A stretch of 64,000 nt of DNA from Mycogone perniciosa (lineage: Eukaryota > Ascomycota > Sordariomycetes > Hypocreales > Hypocreaceae), in the NCBI GenBank assembly GCA_025331125.1, contig JAOALB010000016.1:62001-126000 (forward strand). Direction: 5' to 3'. Below, in pieces: positions 46,605 through 59,898 of this stretch. Numbering within the stretch: the stretch's first letter is position 1; the number at the start of each line of letters is the position of its first letter. Position numbers and translations under genes: made by a program. A model generated the notes under the pieces. That model made no database searches and was not told the origin of the DNA. It was given only the letters and a program-made list of their open reading frames with translations.

Positions 46605-49600
46605 GTGATGATCATAACGAGCAGCAGCTTGCGGCGGGTACGGAGCAATGGAGTACATGCTCCGTACCTGCCTTCTTCATTATGGTAGTACTACTAATAC
46701 TGGTACTCCGTAGTATCAACACCCTCCTCTTTTGCTGTCACATTTGCCAACTCATCTTCTCCACATTACAAGGCTAAAACTCTCCCTTCTTTTTCCCTCT
46801 CTCTAGTCTGATGTCTCGCTCGCACCGTTTTTGTTCCTCACCTTAGCCTGTCTTTTCTCTCTTGGATTGAAATGTCTCGACTCTCCACAGGTTTTCTCCA
46901 CATATTTATCTGGAAAGGTCGCCCTAAAACGCCTTGACGGCTCACACCATCGTCGGCGGTAACATTTTAAAAGTACGAGTAGCACTCAAAACGATGGGAT
47001 GATCTCTCTGATATACGAGTATGTACCTGTCTATCTATGGGTGTGGCGTATATTAATTTGTACTGGGCACCTGGTCAACTTCATTTCTCTTGTCTGGGGT
47101 GAGCACGTGGTTGTATGCGGACTCAGCGTTCGCCTTTGTTCGGTCATTCAGCGTCAACTTCTATTATCCCCGTACGGAGTACGAGTACTTTGAGAGCGTC
47201 GCAACAAACCACTTGTGCTCTCGCGCAGAAGCGCCACATGCAGGGCTCCTGGCCATGTGTACACCTCACTATGCATGTTGGAAGCACACAATTGGACATC
47301 TTCCAGCCGGACCGTACCCCACGCTACCCATCTGTACTATGTGCTCACATATTATTGGTTCTTTTGTCCTGAGCGTCAGGGCGGCTGGCGGTATCACACA
47401 TGCATGACCGGGTTTCCACAGCTGTCCCTGGCTCCCGGGCCTGTATGTAAGTATGTATGAATCCGCGGGGGACCCAAGAGGCCCAATGCCCCTACCGAAA
47501 CATCTTCCTTCCAAGGCCCATTATGCGGCCTACTCTCTCGCACAGAATACATACGTCCCGATACTAGTTAATCCACTAATAGTTCCGGTTCTGCGGCTGT
47601 CAGAGCTTTCTGTCGCTGGCCGTAGATCTTTTTTTCGTGTTTCTTTACCCACATTTCGAATACGGCAGAGTGGTCCTTTTGGGACAATGTTGATCTGACG
47701 GCAATGGCAAAACTGGCAATGCACATCAACAAAGTCACGGCGATCGCAAGAGACACTATGTGTTTCCAATGATTAATAGTATGAGTACTTGTACAAGGTA
47801 TGTATTATGGTACGTTCCCAAGCCATTCTACCACTACTACTTGCGAAGTAGTATGTATATACTGCTAGTATTATGAGCCTGCCACATTTCATCTAATTTT
47901 GAAAACAGGCACGTTGCAATACGGCAAGGAAGTTGGCGGCATACCGTTCATATGAACCCAGCATTTCGCACCGAAGCAAGGCCTCGTGGCAGTCGAGTAT
48001 CATTTTCTCCCTAGGTTTTCAGCATGAAAAAGCCCATCTCTTTGAAACATTGCCTGGGAGGTCGCATCTCTATCCAGGGTGCTAATATGAGCTCGCTCAT
48101 TTGATTTAATTAGTCTGCCGCTGGTACTACTCCGCAGTACCTTATTCGGCGCCTATCCGTCATCTTGCCATCTTGCCAATTTAAAGTAGCGTGGCTACCC
48201 AGGAAATGAGATGAGATGGTAAAATGAAAGTTGGCCGGGGTTAGAGGGAAGCGGCACGGTCGATGGCTTGCATCAACACCCGCCGCACTCCGTAATAGCT
48301 CTTATTGTGTGCTTTCTGGATCCGCCTTTAGTCCAGGGCCATCGCGCCAGTCGTACTCCGTACTTCAGTTCAAGATCTAGCAAACCACTAGTGTGTCGCA
48401 CGAGGTGTCACTCACGGCCCTGGCCAGCCGCTTTTGTGGGCGAGGGAGTCTACAAGTACAAGTTGAAAACTGGCTCGACCAGTATTACGAACATATGTGG
48501 AAACGCCATCTTATTATTATTGTCGGAAATGGGGCCATACAGTACCACTGCGCGCCATGCTTCCTGTCGACCAAGGTCTCTCTGGAGTACTGAGTATATA
48601 CATGCTGCATGGACCTCCGCTCGTTCGATGTGCGGAGTACGAGTACATACATACGCACGCACACTCATCAAGATTAAGAGCCCTGGGTGCCTCACCACCC
48701 TATCTTACCCTGTAATACGGAGTACATACTACTCGTACTTGTTGTACTTGCACGAGCACATACCTCGGATGGAGAAATTCAGACGGGTAGTAATAGTAGT
48801 CGTAGTACGGAGCACACAATGCGCACTACGAGTACTCCGTACTCCTGACATCACACAAAGAAAACAGACCGTCGGCCGTCGCGCGACGCCAGTTCCGTCT
48901 TCCTTTGTACTCGGCCCGTCCCTAGCTTTAGTAAGTCAGAGCGCTGACTTCAGGAAACTACGAGTATGTACAAGTCCAGCTATCAGAGCACACAACACGC
49001 CCGATTGATTATGTGCAGGAATCTCATACGAAGATACCTGCTCCTGGTGAAGCGGCTCCGTGCAAGCTCGCTCATGATCCAGGGTGACGAGGTGGTGGTG
49101 TCCTGTGGGCTGCCTTTTGCGCCTTGTATGTATGTACGGAGGACCTAGCAAGCTACGAGGACACTGGTTGGGTGGCAAGGTTACGGCCACCGGGTGATGG
49201 AACTGCAGCGGCTCACATCCCGCGGCGCTTGGGAGAGGAGATCTCTCTTCTCAGTCACATAACGGGCGGTAGGTGCCATGGCGCCGAGGCCGCCGGATGA
49301 CACGAATGACGCGACGTTCTCCGCCCTGTTGTATGTACCTATGGCATGCATTGCATGCATCCTGCGACTCAGTCCAATAACCGGTCCCTGCAAACCACGA
49401 CACGCCGGATATGGGCGCGACCCCATAGCCAGACATGGTTCATGCAGATACTAACCTTGGTGGTGGGGCCTGTGAAGTAGTACTCGTAGTAGTGCTATTA
49501 TTACAGAGTACTACTCCGTCCTCAGTACTCTGGACACACTCACTCGTAATGTGAGCACAGATTGTCGTCGGCCTACCAGTACTGCCCAGCACATGGCCTC

Positions 49601-50528
49601 GGGGCCTTGGGGGTTGCTGTTGGCTGACCCGGCGTCACATTTTGCTTGACGCAATCGGACATGGTCAGCCTTTAGCCATGCAACTTGACCAGGAAGAAAA
49701 CGAAGGAAGGATTGAGGACCGGGGAGATCATCTCAACCCCTGCCGCGTGCGGCGCATCATCACCGACTGCTACTTCGACTACTCCGTAGCTACTAGCTCT
49801 CCAATGTGGCGGTCGGCCAACGGTCGACTGCGACTCTCGCTTGGCTTCATACGGTTACGAGCACTACTCGTAATGGTTGATGCCCGACCACGATCGAATG
49901 CCTCGCTGCCCCGTCGGCAGTCACGCGTTCTTTACTTCGTGCTTTGTTGGCCTCTGGAGAAAGAAGGGAGGGTGCTTTGTGCTATCCGGGTACCCCCAAT
50001 AGCCGGTTGGATCCAGGGATGAATGCCATTGGATTGGAGCGTATAATTGCGGAAGCGGCGTCACCAACCCTGGCCTCCTCCAACCACCAGACAAGCAAAT
50101 GTGACCAACAGCACTCATACCCAAACGTCATGTATTACTCTGTATGGTCGTACGAGTGCTCTGTGCCACGAGCCACTATCGGGATAATAGCAATGCGGTC
50201 GAGGGACGAGAAGAGCCAACGCTTGTCCGCATCGCCCGACAGCCACGTGAAGAGCGATGCTGTGGTCCAACACCAGCTTTTCCCTGTCACCATGTCGGAC
50301 AAATTTCCGTCGTCGCGCCGTGGGCAATATTAATCCGCCGCAACAATAGAATGGCAATAGTGCCAGGCTGTGTAACTTGTACGGACAATCAGTCTCGTCG
50401 CACATCATCACCTCTACGAGTACGGAGTATCTCTATCGTACTCGTAGATCTAACCAAGATCATTGCCCGAAGACTGGGGATAAGGGCCATCACGGCCGTG
50501 TCGGGTGTGGGTACTCTCGTACTTCTTG

Positions 50529-50544
50529 TACGAAGTACTCCGTA
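50529..50544. repeat. Two-unit GTAC array
   Basis: TACGAAGTA overlapping TACTCCGTA, bounded on both sides by GTAC. Confidence 0.85.
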
Positions 50545-51293
50545 CGGTGGTGACTATTATTGCTATTGTCAAACCTTGCAAGCAAGACACCGTTTCAGCA
50601 CCATCTTGCCAAGAAAGGTTTCCCAGAAGCAACAAGAAACAGGGGGGAAAAGCAAGTTGCTGCGGAATCACCGTCACTGTTTCTGCCTCCAGGTTGTCTT
50701 CAAGTCTCCGAGTGCGAGTTGGCACTGCCTCAAAGGGTAATAAATCAAGACTACGGTGAATCAACCCAAAACTCGGACCCGATTGTTTGGGGCGGCTAGC
50801 CTTCCCCGAGAGCAATGCTCACAGCCTTTTCTTTTTCCTTGACCTAGAGCGACTCGGGGTGTGAATCCTCACAATTCATACTCATGCTCATTCCAGGCGA
50901 CTTATGCATGTAAGTCTCGATCAATTCTGTGCCCTCTCCACTATGATATTCACCATAGGTAGCTGTTTTTGTGCGCACCATGCGAACTGGATATTTTCAA
51001 CACCAGCGAGATGGAGTTGAAATGGGGAATTAATCGGTGTTTCTGGACAACTTACGGAGTACCACGGATCTTGAAAGAGCCCCACATTTAGCCTCCCTCG
51101 AAATCAACCCCACCACTGCCCCTCAGTCTGCCTCTTGGAACTTCAATACTTCTATACTTCTACTGCTACTACTACATACATACCTATCTTGCAGCGGAGT
51201 GTATGGAGTGACTGCAGAGGGAGGAATAGGGTCTGCCTGGGAGACGATTACTTATTACGGTTTGTCCACGTTGGTTATCGGGGAAATCAAACA

Positions 51294-52276
51294 ATGGCCT
51301 CTCCCATCCTGCAGCAGTGGACAGTGGACAAGCCATGGCTTGAACTGCACTGCTCCCTCGGCGAAGGCCCGTTTTACGAAAAGGAAACCAACTCGGTGCG
51401 TCTTGTGGACATCAGGAAGAAGCAGTTGCACACCGTGTCTGCAGTCGATGCCGGAAACGCTGCGTCCCTGCAGACAGTTCAGCTCGACATTTGTCCGACA
51501 GTTACAGCCGATATCGCGGGGGCGGACCCGCGCGATCGCATCTTGATCGGTGTCAAGTACGGCATTGCGGTGCTAGACCGCCAGACCGGAACGTATGAGA
51601 TGCTCGCCGAGTTCAACGAGCAGGGGCGCAATGAGCGCGTGCGCAGCAATGACGGTGCGGCAGATCCGCATGGGAGATTCTGGCTTGGCACTATGACCGA
51701 CTTTGGCTATGGAGAGATTCAGCCTGAAGGTAATAGAGAATCCCTTATCCGGGCACGGAGGTCGTCTTTGGAATTAACCTGATGGCGTTTGCAGGGTCAC
51801 TCGTCCGCTTCGGCTCGCCTAGTGCCAGGGAGGAGGTTCTTGCTAGCCTGAGTATCCCCAACTCAGTGGGCTGGTCGCCAGACAACAAGACCATGTACTT
51901 CACACACTCCAAGTCACGAGAGGTGTTTGCATTTGACTACTCACCGGAGACCGGTGCGGTGTCGGGCAAGTGGCTGTGGTACCGGCATGATGGACCGGGG
52001 GAGCCTGACGGATTCCGCGTCGACGTCAATGGAAATGTGTGGCATGCTGTGTATGGCGAGGGCCTTGTGCTCAAGCTTACACCCGAAGGCAAGGTGGTTG
52101 GGAAAATACACTTGCCAACACGTAACATTACTTGCGTGCAGTTTGTGGGTACGGAGTTGGTCATCACCTCAGCATCGGATGATGACGGCGAAGAGACAAG
52201 TAGGAAGTATGGCGGTGCCGTCTTCAAGGTGGATGTAGGAACCACAGGGTTAGAGCTATTCAAGTTCAAGATATGA
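51294..52276 (+). CDS. SMP-30/gluconolactonase-like protein
   Basis: Six-bladed propeller family of lactonases and related hydrolases (SGL domain). Exons 51294-51729 and 51795-52276; intron GTAATA...TTGCAG of 65 nt; 305 aa. The start MASPILQQW is chosen because the frame upstream does not look like protein. Metal-site residues of the family are visible: E24 in SLGEGPFY, the Asn of IPNSVGWSPDN, and the Asp of GEPDGFRVD. The RSNDGAADPHGRFWLGTM stretch is the classic SMP-30 core. No signal peptide, so probably cytosolic. The natural lactone is unknown; a role in sugar-acid or aromatic lactone hydrolysis is possible. It stands alone between two gene-poor regions, with a TACGGAGTA 240 bp upstream. 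Confidence 0.92.
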
Positions 52277-55200
52277 GACATGATGCTGTCAGCAAGCTGG
52301 GGGATTGAATCCACTACCACCTCAAAATGACTATTTGGGCAAAAATCAAATAATACAACACCATATCTCCATGGTGACGGGTCCTTGGTTCATTCCCACA
52401 TGGATGTGAAGATCAGTACAGGGTAGCCACAATGGAGCGTGGCCATATGCGCCTCATGGGCAGCCCAGATGGCGGCAGGATTTGCGTACATGTACGAAGC
52501 AGGTATCCGCATTTCCATCCAATGGGAGATATATTCCCCGTGGAGATTTGTGACAACTGTATCGATGCAAGCGTTGGGCATTCTGCACGCCTACACACCT
52601 ACCTGGTCTGGCACCTGTACTACATGCAAGCAACACGGCATTGGTTCCAGACTGAATCCCGAAACGAGACATAATCTGCGGGTACGTATGTTATAGGCAG
52701 TAGATGCTGCACCACACACGAATTAATGTACGAGTATGTACGTGGTAATGGTGGTTGAAAGGTACTACTTCGTACATCCCCGACTCGGAGCTTGACCCGC
52801 CTCCACTGCCCCGGGTATGTATGTATGCAGCTTCTGAGACAGACCGCTGTGGCTGCTGACGCCAAATGTACGGAGTACGCCGTAGAAGGAAAAGATTTGG
52901 AAACGCATGCAGCGGACCCCCCCTTCAAAGGTAGGTAGGTATCTTCGCGAACTGTGCCTACAAGGTACGAAAGCAGCACCTTGTTCGTGCCGTCCCGCCT
53001 CTTGGTGAATCATCAGACTGACACACACTCTCTGTACGTACTCGTATGGGCAGTTGTGGGCAGCAGTAGTACATATTTGCTTTTTTCTTGTCGTCGTTCG
53101 TCTCTCCCTTTGTTTTTTATTTATTTATTTACTTTTCCCACCTGATCGGTTAGGCCTTGCATTTCCTCCTGCCTCGATGTGGCTGTGGTGTTGTGCCAAC
53201 TCATCAAATATGGCCAGGGCTGTTGATTGATTTGTGTGTCAGAAGCTTCAGCCTCACCTCCTACTTCCCCCATCCGTTCATGCGGACCGATCTGATGGTT
53301 TGGGTTCGCTGTGGATCGGCCCGCTTCTTCTTGTCGCTCGCTTCCAGGTTTTCTCGTACGAGATGCTTCATTGCGACGGCCGATTCAACTTGATCTCTGT
53401 CGCTCACCGCTGCTATGACTGCTGCTGATGCTGCTGATGCTGCATTGTCCGGCTTCCAGCTCCCAGCCCAGCCGCCCTTTCATGGTCCACCCCCTTCGGT
53501 GCCGTCTCACCGCCTGCGTGTGTTGTGTGTGTTTGCGTCCTCGGCCCCGGTCTCCGGCGTTCCGGCCCCACAGCCCCGGGGAGGTGAGTAAGCGGGTCGG
53601 CCATGCCCTTCTGTGTTTTGGCCGGTTTTTATCGTCACCATTATGAGCAGGTTTGGATGATTGATTACATGCGCCATCTTCAGACAAAAGGAAAAAAAAA
53701 CAATAGTACCTGAAGAGACAGACGACTGCGTCTCAACGGTCACGCTAGAGGAGCCATGCCGCTTCTTATGCCGTACTCCGTATTGGAAAGTATGGCATGG
53801 CATGAATTACAAGTCCCTGAATCTGAGGCATTTGCTGCTCTTCCCCACCCACTCTCCAAGAAGCGCGGTTAGGCTCTGTTTTCCCGTCTGGGAAGAGAAA
53901 AGGAAAAGAGTACTCCGTACGGAGTACAGAGTAGCCAAAAAAAAATAACAGGCTCGCGCCATCTTCATGCATCCGATGCACTTCGGCGCAGGCACACTTT
54001 TCTCCCCTTGAGAACCGCGCTCTCTCTCTCTTTGCTTGACGCGAAGCTTGCCGGGGAAAGGAGAGACAAAAAAAACTACCTGCTAGCCCTCAATGCAATG
54101 TACTCGTAGGTATAGTTGCGGTCAGTATGCTATTCCTGGTTGGCTTTCTTTCCACTTCTCTCTTTCTGCTCCTCACACCCATACATAGCATCACCATCCA
54201 ACCTCCTGGATTTTTTTGACCCTTTTCACCGCCGCGTTCGCCCGGGTTGCTTTCTAAGGCATGGGGACGCGGGACTGTGATGGCAGACACGTCGCGGCGC
54301 GTCTGACGTGGTGGGATGTATGTACATCCTACTCCGTAGAACTCCGTAGATGGGATGGGATGACTTACTCGAATGGTTAGTGATGGAGGCATGCTGACCG
54401 ACGGCGGACGCAAGGCGTCACGTACGTGTATGTGCGTGCGTGATGTGATGCTATGTCATGCCATGCAAGGAGGGCCCCCCTTTGGGCAGCACTGCCCAAT
54501 ACCACACCACGCCAGACCACACAACCGCCAGAACCAGAACCAGCCTTCTTCTTTCGAACACGGAGGCACTCACACGATCTGTCTCTCGCCCACTCATATG
54601 CTTACACACACACACACTCTCTCCCTTAATATGGGTGCGCCAGTCCGCGGGCGCTTCCGCCCCAGCCGCGCGTGGTTAGATACTACCTGGATAAGGCTCG
54701 ACTTGACTCGACGAACACCCCCATGACGAGGGCCTTTTTGTAAAGAAAAATAAAAAAAATCCACCGCCGTGTGTGTGCCAACAAGGTACAACTGCATATA
54801 GTCCCATCGATATGCGTGGAGCGGGATTGGTACCTGCTTCGTATACTACCTCGGTCTGCATGCCACATCACACTACATACATACGATACTACTCGTACAT
54901 GCCACATGAGGATCCGTCTTGGAAACGAGAACCTGGCCCCCAACTGCAGTGTGCTGGACTCGGAACTTTTCCCTTCTGAGAAAATCGACGTTCAACTTCA
55001 AACAAGCCATTGCTCGATGCCGTTGGCTTGCAAGCTCAGGCATCATTGCGACTCCTACTCCCCGTATCTACTATTACTCGTACTGCTTGCTATCTTTCTC
55101 ACATAAGGCATCTCCACCACTGTCACACCAGGGTTCAGGCCCGTTGCAATGCTCGGGACTCCCGCCCCGTATTCAGTAAACAATCTTGGACAATCAGCTC

Positions 55201-56919
55201 CCCGCACTCATGACGCAGACCAGGAGTAAAACGCCCTCAAACCCCTGCTGATCCTGCGAGGCAGAGGGCAAAAACGGGGGACCCGTCATGCTGGTGACGC
55301 CCCCTTCCCCTCCACCCAAGCACCAGAAAAAAAAAGGGCCCTCCCGTTCTCCCGTTGGGTTGGGCTGACATGGGGGCGTGTGCTGATGTGATGTGCTGGC
55401 TAGCGTCATCCATCAGCAGCATCATCCGCTAGGTAAGCTTATCGTTGTGTCGGTGAAAGTTCTGTGCGGCCAAGGCGAGGCTCACGATGGCCTCAAACTT
55501 GTTATGTGTGATGGTGATGCCTGGGTCTACCGTCTTCCCCGTGTCCCCATCATGCCCACTGCTGCCACTTCGCCGCGCTTAGCCAACAACCGATAAGAGC
55601 AGCAGTTAGTAGTACTATGCGAAGAGAAGATGTCCCATGCATGAGGAAACAACACAATGCCAAGCGTTGTTTTGCTGTTCTCGCAGACCGCCCCTTTTCG
55701 CTTCGGGCTCTGGTTGATCCACAGAGCTTCGCCTGATGGAGCTTTGCCTACAGAATTCGGGCTTCCGTGTAGGTTACTACAGTAATAGGTGTTCCCTGGC
55801 TGGTCTCGCTCTCTCTTTCGGAAGAGGCACACGGCCGGAGGCGCGCGCGCGCGGTATTCTCTACACTGCGTTGCCAAGTTTCCAAGTAGAACAACTCAGA
55901 GCCAGTGGATGGAATCGTACGTTTCGTGCTTCTCTCGCGTGGCAGCATTGGTTAAATGGCTTGATCATCGGGGCCTCGCTTGGCAAGTCGTCTTCTGTAT
56001 GTCTTTCGTCGGCGCTTTTCTGAGAGGGTCAGGTTGATGCCAACTCATCATGTGCGCCACCTATCATCTCCAGAGAGTTAAGTGTATCAAGACTCTGCAT
56101 GAGATGAAATATGAGTGGTTGAGAGGGCGATAAGAGTCATATGGCTTAAGGAGTCATCGAGATCAGGGTAGGGCTAATCATATCAAAGGGTAGACTCCTT
56201 CAACAATGACATGAGAACCTCTGTCAGGATAGTGCTAATGCACCTCGGTGTGATTCTCTCCTCCTGAGATGTATAGCTTTATCACTTACTCCTCGATCTA
56301 TTTGTATTATGTATATCGTTACTGAGAATTGTATGCACAGCAGTGCCATTTCCCCATTCATCGTAATAGTCCATCTGCAACTCAACTTCCAAGCAACCTT
56401 TTTGTCCGTAAAGAAACGGCATCCAAACTCCTGGTAATTTAGGCAAACGACATGTCGTCTAACTCTAGGGCTTAAAAACATAGGCTTGGTTTCTATGAAG
56501 GTGAAGGGAGAGCAAACACTCCCAAGCAACATGTGAATTTGCTAGTAACTAACCCCTAAAGTCTACTGAACTTGATGCTTCCACATATGGATCTAATGAA
56601 TACCCTGAATATGATGCAGCGTAGCCATAGTCTCATAGCAACGACGCCTGTTTTCCTTCTTATACCTATCAGTTCTAAACACTCACTCGTTCGCATGAGT
56701 CGTCTCTTCTTCCCTTAAGTCCGTGTTTATTACCAAGTCCTCCTTGCACCTCCTGTGTACAATAATGGTCAAACCTTCAATCCCAGAATTATGACAATTG
56801 TGCGCAGTGGACTGACTTTCGGCTCCCATGCAGTTGTCATGCTGAGTTTTGCCCTTAAGGGTACCAAGTTCAACCTTCAGCTGTTCAAAGTCACCGCTGA
56901 GACCCATATATCGAGAGCG
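52277..56919. other. Gene-free region, 4.6 kb
   Basis: No supported gene. Motif copies at 52766 (TACTTCGTA), 52869, 53774, 53911, 53918 and 54330, none from about 54.4 kb onward. The left part has TATG runs near 52814. The segment 56040-56919 is AT-rich sequence beyond the stop of the Cys-rich gene. Confidence 0.55.
53910..53933. repeat. GTAC array with perfect 18-bp palindrome
   Basis: GTACTCCGTACGGAGTAC at 53910-53927 reads the same on both strands, then AGAGTA adds a variant unit. It could form a hairpin in single-stranded DNA or RNA. Confidence 0.88.
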
Positions 56920-59535
56920 CTATTCACAAAAATGGTGGTCTATGGGCAAACCGGAGTTGGAATTGACAGCATCGGCGGTGTTTTTTGACATCTCATCGGA
57001 TTGGCGTTGTTGAACCTGCAGGCTGTCTGAGCCATGGATCCGCCGGATTCGATGATAAGGGTTGCCTATTATTTCATTCATCTCATCCCCTCGACAACTT
57101 CCAGCCGTTCTCGATGAAACCAGTGATTGCATTGATGGGCTGACATTGGGCCTGGGCGGCTCAAGTAACTCAGCATCGCGCCCCTTAACTTGTATCTGGC
57201 AAACACCACAGTCTACATCTTTCGAGGGTGACTGATGAACACAATTGTTCGTTGATTGTTCTTTAATACTTCGCCATGGTGATTGGCTTGGGCTACAGGA
57301 AACAAAAACGTCACTTCGTCTTCCCACGTGTCGATTTGGTGTCTTGGGAGACTGATGGGAAGTGATCCCCATGTCTGATGCCAAAGGGGTAAGCGTCTTT
57401 GTCGGTGAGTTGTACCCTGATTTGCTGATCCTCCCCAACTGCCGTTTCCACGCTGAGAGGTCTAACGTCTCCGTTTCGTGTTGAGTGTCTTTAGAGCTGT
57501 TGCCGACTTTTCTCAGGGAACGCTTTGTCCACAGCATTACTTCAGTTGTCCTCGTCGGTGTCTCAGGACTTACGCTGTCCACTCTTCTGAGCTGCGACCT
57601 CGGGTCAGTGTGGTGATGCCGATGTGAATGGTGCACATCACCATCAATGATTCTTTGTCGATGCTTGAACTTGGTATGTGATTCTGATACAGCGCAGCGA
57701 TCCTTGGACAGCGAGATCCGACGGGATGACCCTGGGGTCCTTGGAACCGCTTTGTATGACGTTGGTGATATTGATCTGCCATGGTTCGAAGAGCTCCCGC
57801 TGTCAACAATCTCAACACCCTCCAAGGCCAATATCGGCGTCCTTCTACCTCCATTACGCAGCAACATTGAAGGCGTTCCTGGCTCCTTGCCCTTTGATTG
57901 CGACACAAAAACATCTTGTTCGAGATCGTGCGAACGATATGCCGTTGGCTGAGTATTGATGACGTCGTCGGCGAGGTCATGAACTTTCCTGTGGCTTGGA
58001 GTTTCTGTTCTCGTATCAAAGGGTAAGTTATGAGCTTGTGGAGGCAGTGAGACTCTTAGATCCTCGACTAGTTCGTGGTCTTCCGCCTCGCTCGCGGCGG
58101 TAACTCTCATATCCCGGTCGAGATAGTGACTATATGCTTCATCGGCGATCTTGACTCTGCCATGGCGTTCCAGAGCGTGTATTCTGGAAAGTCTTGCAGA
58201 CGTGGCATAGTTAGATGATAGGGTGCCGGTTGAGGCCTCTGTTGAGCTCTTCTTAGTCTCAGTCTCATCTTGCACAGTAGCCTTTATGTTCCGTGAGCTC
58301 CTTGGCACACTCATGGAGTTTTTTCTCTCCCGCTCCATTGTTCTGGCTGTATCTATCGTCCTGCGTCTTGCAGCAGATCGCCGAGCAGTGCAGCAAATGC
58401 AGTGTCGAGTAGGATCTTTGCTAGCACGACAAGTAAGGCAACGTGCGTCGGAGCATTGCGAAGATTCATCATGGGATCTCTCTCGGTGTCGACGAAGGAT
58501 ATGATCCGATATTTGTCTTGACTGTCGAGTCCCTTCGTGAGTTCCATGTGCATGGCCCTCGTAGGACTCGGTTTCATTGTTCGTTTGATGGGAGATACTA
58601 TGTTTTGCTGGACTTGATCTCGAAGGTATGGCCTGCCGAGAAGCTGTAGATCGGTTACGTACTCTCTCAGAGGGTGCGGAGAATTTGCTATCATCCCCAT
58701 CGACAGGGTTTATGGACTCCGGAACATCATCTGCCAGCTCGGTTGTACACTTGAAACAGAATTCATGATCGCATCTGACGCAACTGGCTCGAGATTGTAA
58801 GGATTCACCGCACGAGTGGCAGATTTGAATAGTTCTTGGTTGAGAAACTGGCCGTTGCTCGCCCTCATCCGACAACAAACCCTCTGGTCGCGAAACACCG
58901 AACATGTCAAAGATTTCCAAGGCGTCTTGTCGCTGTTTAATAGAGCTCTCCTCTGTCTGCAGAATCGTGGATAGCGAGGCATACGGTCCCGGAGTAGAAA
59001 ACAGGGCATTCGAAGTTGATATGTTTCTGTGGACGGGCTGTTCCCCCAAAGGGTCACTCGATCTATAAGAGCGGCGTAGTCTGCTTGGACTTCGTATGGG
59101 ACTCGATAAACCTGCAGAAATGCTCGATCTCGACGCTCTCAATTTCGGCCGGTTGCGCCATACGTGAGTCCCGCCTGCGGACCCGACTTCCCAGACAATC
59201 CCATGATCATCGTAGTGGCTCTCGTCAACCCTTAATCCTGGGTAGGAATGTCCAACTGGAGGAGAGGCGGACACTTCAAGTCGTGCGCGCCGACACACTG
59301 GGCTGCAGGACTTTTCACCTTCCCGGCGACCCTATCCAAGCCTGGAGTCCGTATCTGCCGTGTGTGAAAATCCCAGAGCGTCTAGCTGTTCCTTGCTGGC
59401 GAACTTGTCAAGTTGGCGAATGCGAGTTTCGACAAGTCCAGAGGGAACTAGACCACCCTGTGCCTGGTGTTGGTCATGTAACGATGGAGCGCTTTTGATG
59501 GGTGTCTTGGGACTATTAGATAGAGGATGTGCCAT
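56920..59535 (-). CDS. Uncharacterised Cys-rich protein with an in-frame TAG
   Basis: Two open stretches lie in the same frame: 59535-59335 (67 codons from MAHPLSNSPKTPIKSAPSLH) and 59331 down to 56920 (803 residues), separated only by TAG at 59334-59332. No GT-AG intron that I can find removes the TAG. The main part has a clustered Cys motif, CHSCGESLQSRASCVRCDHE then FCFKC (CxxC-x9-CxxC-x4-CxxC), like a zinc-binding or RING-like unit. A second cluster is RCLTCRASKDPTRHCICC. Most of the rest is Ser/Arg-rich and disordered. Without readthrough the downstream frame has no ATG before the one in DALEIFDMFGVSRPEG (about 58905). An in-frame ATG at 59616 could extend the N-terminus. It may be a recent pseudogene, a readthrough gene or a sequencing error. 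Function unknown. Confidence 0.7.
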
Positions 59536-59898
59536 GATGCTCAAAGAATAGAGAGAATCGTAAAGATACTCCCGGGGAATCAAGCCTGTACGCCTTGGGA
59601 TAGATTTTGGAGCCATAAATGCATTTCAAACACGTCTAGGTGGGAAAGAGAGATGGAAGAAGGGGTACTTGGCGGTCTTGGAAAGAGACCCCTGAAACGA
59701 AACATAGCGATACAATAGTACAATTTATTTGTTTAGGGGCGGCAGGAGCAAGTTTCATGAAAGCACATGTAGAAAGCAATCCGAAACAATGCCTGGCTCG
59801 CAGATCACAGCACCACGACTGGAATCAATTGTCTCGGCTCTGCGCTAAGGACGTGTAGGAAATTTTGATGTACAATGTATGCCACGACAACCACCAAT

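Larger units (their letters stand above)
42977..51293. other. Gene desert, 8.3 kb, rich in GTAC-array motifs
   Basis: No supported gene. The longest open frame (48268-49008) is partly made of translated motif copies and has no domain. Exact TACGGAGTA/TACTCCGTA lie at 43057, 43903, 44302, 44316, 46183, 46589, 46704, 47173, 48354, 48716, 48833, 49780, 50421, 50536 and 51053; TACGAAGTA/TACTTCGTA at 44309, 46596 and 50529. (TATG)n runs occur near 44520 and 49126. The right end is the promoter of the SMP-30-like gene. Confidence 0.6.

Noticed and set aside
48268..49008. 246-codon open frame on plus strand
   Set aside because: It includes translated GTAC-motif copies (for example near 48354, 48716 and 48833), has no domain, and overlaps other open frames in the region.
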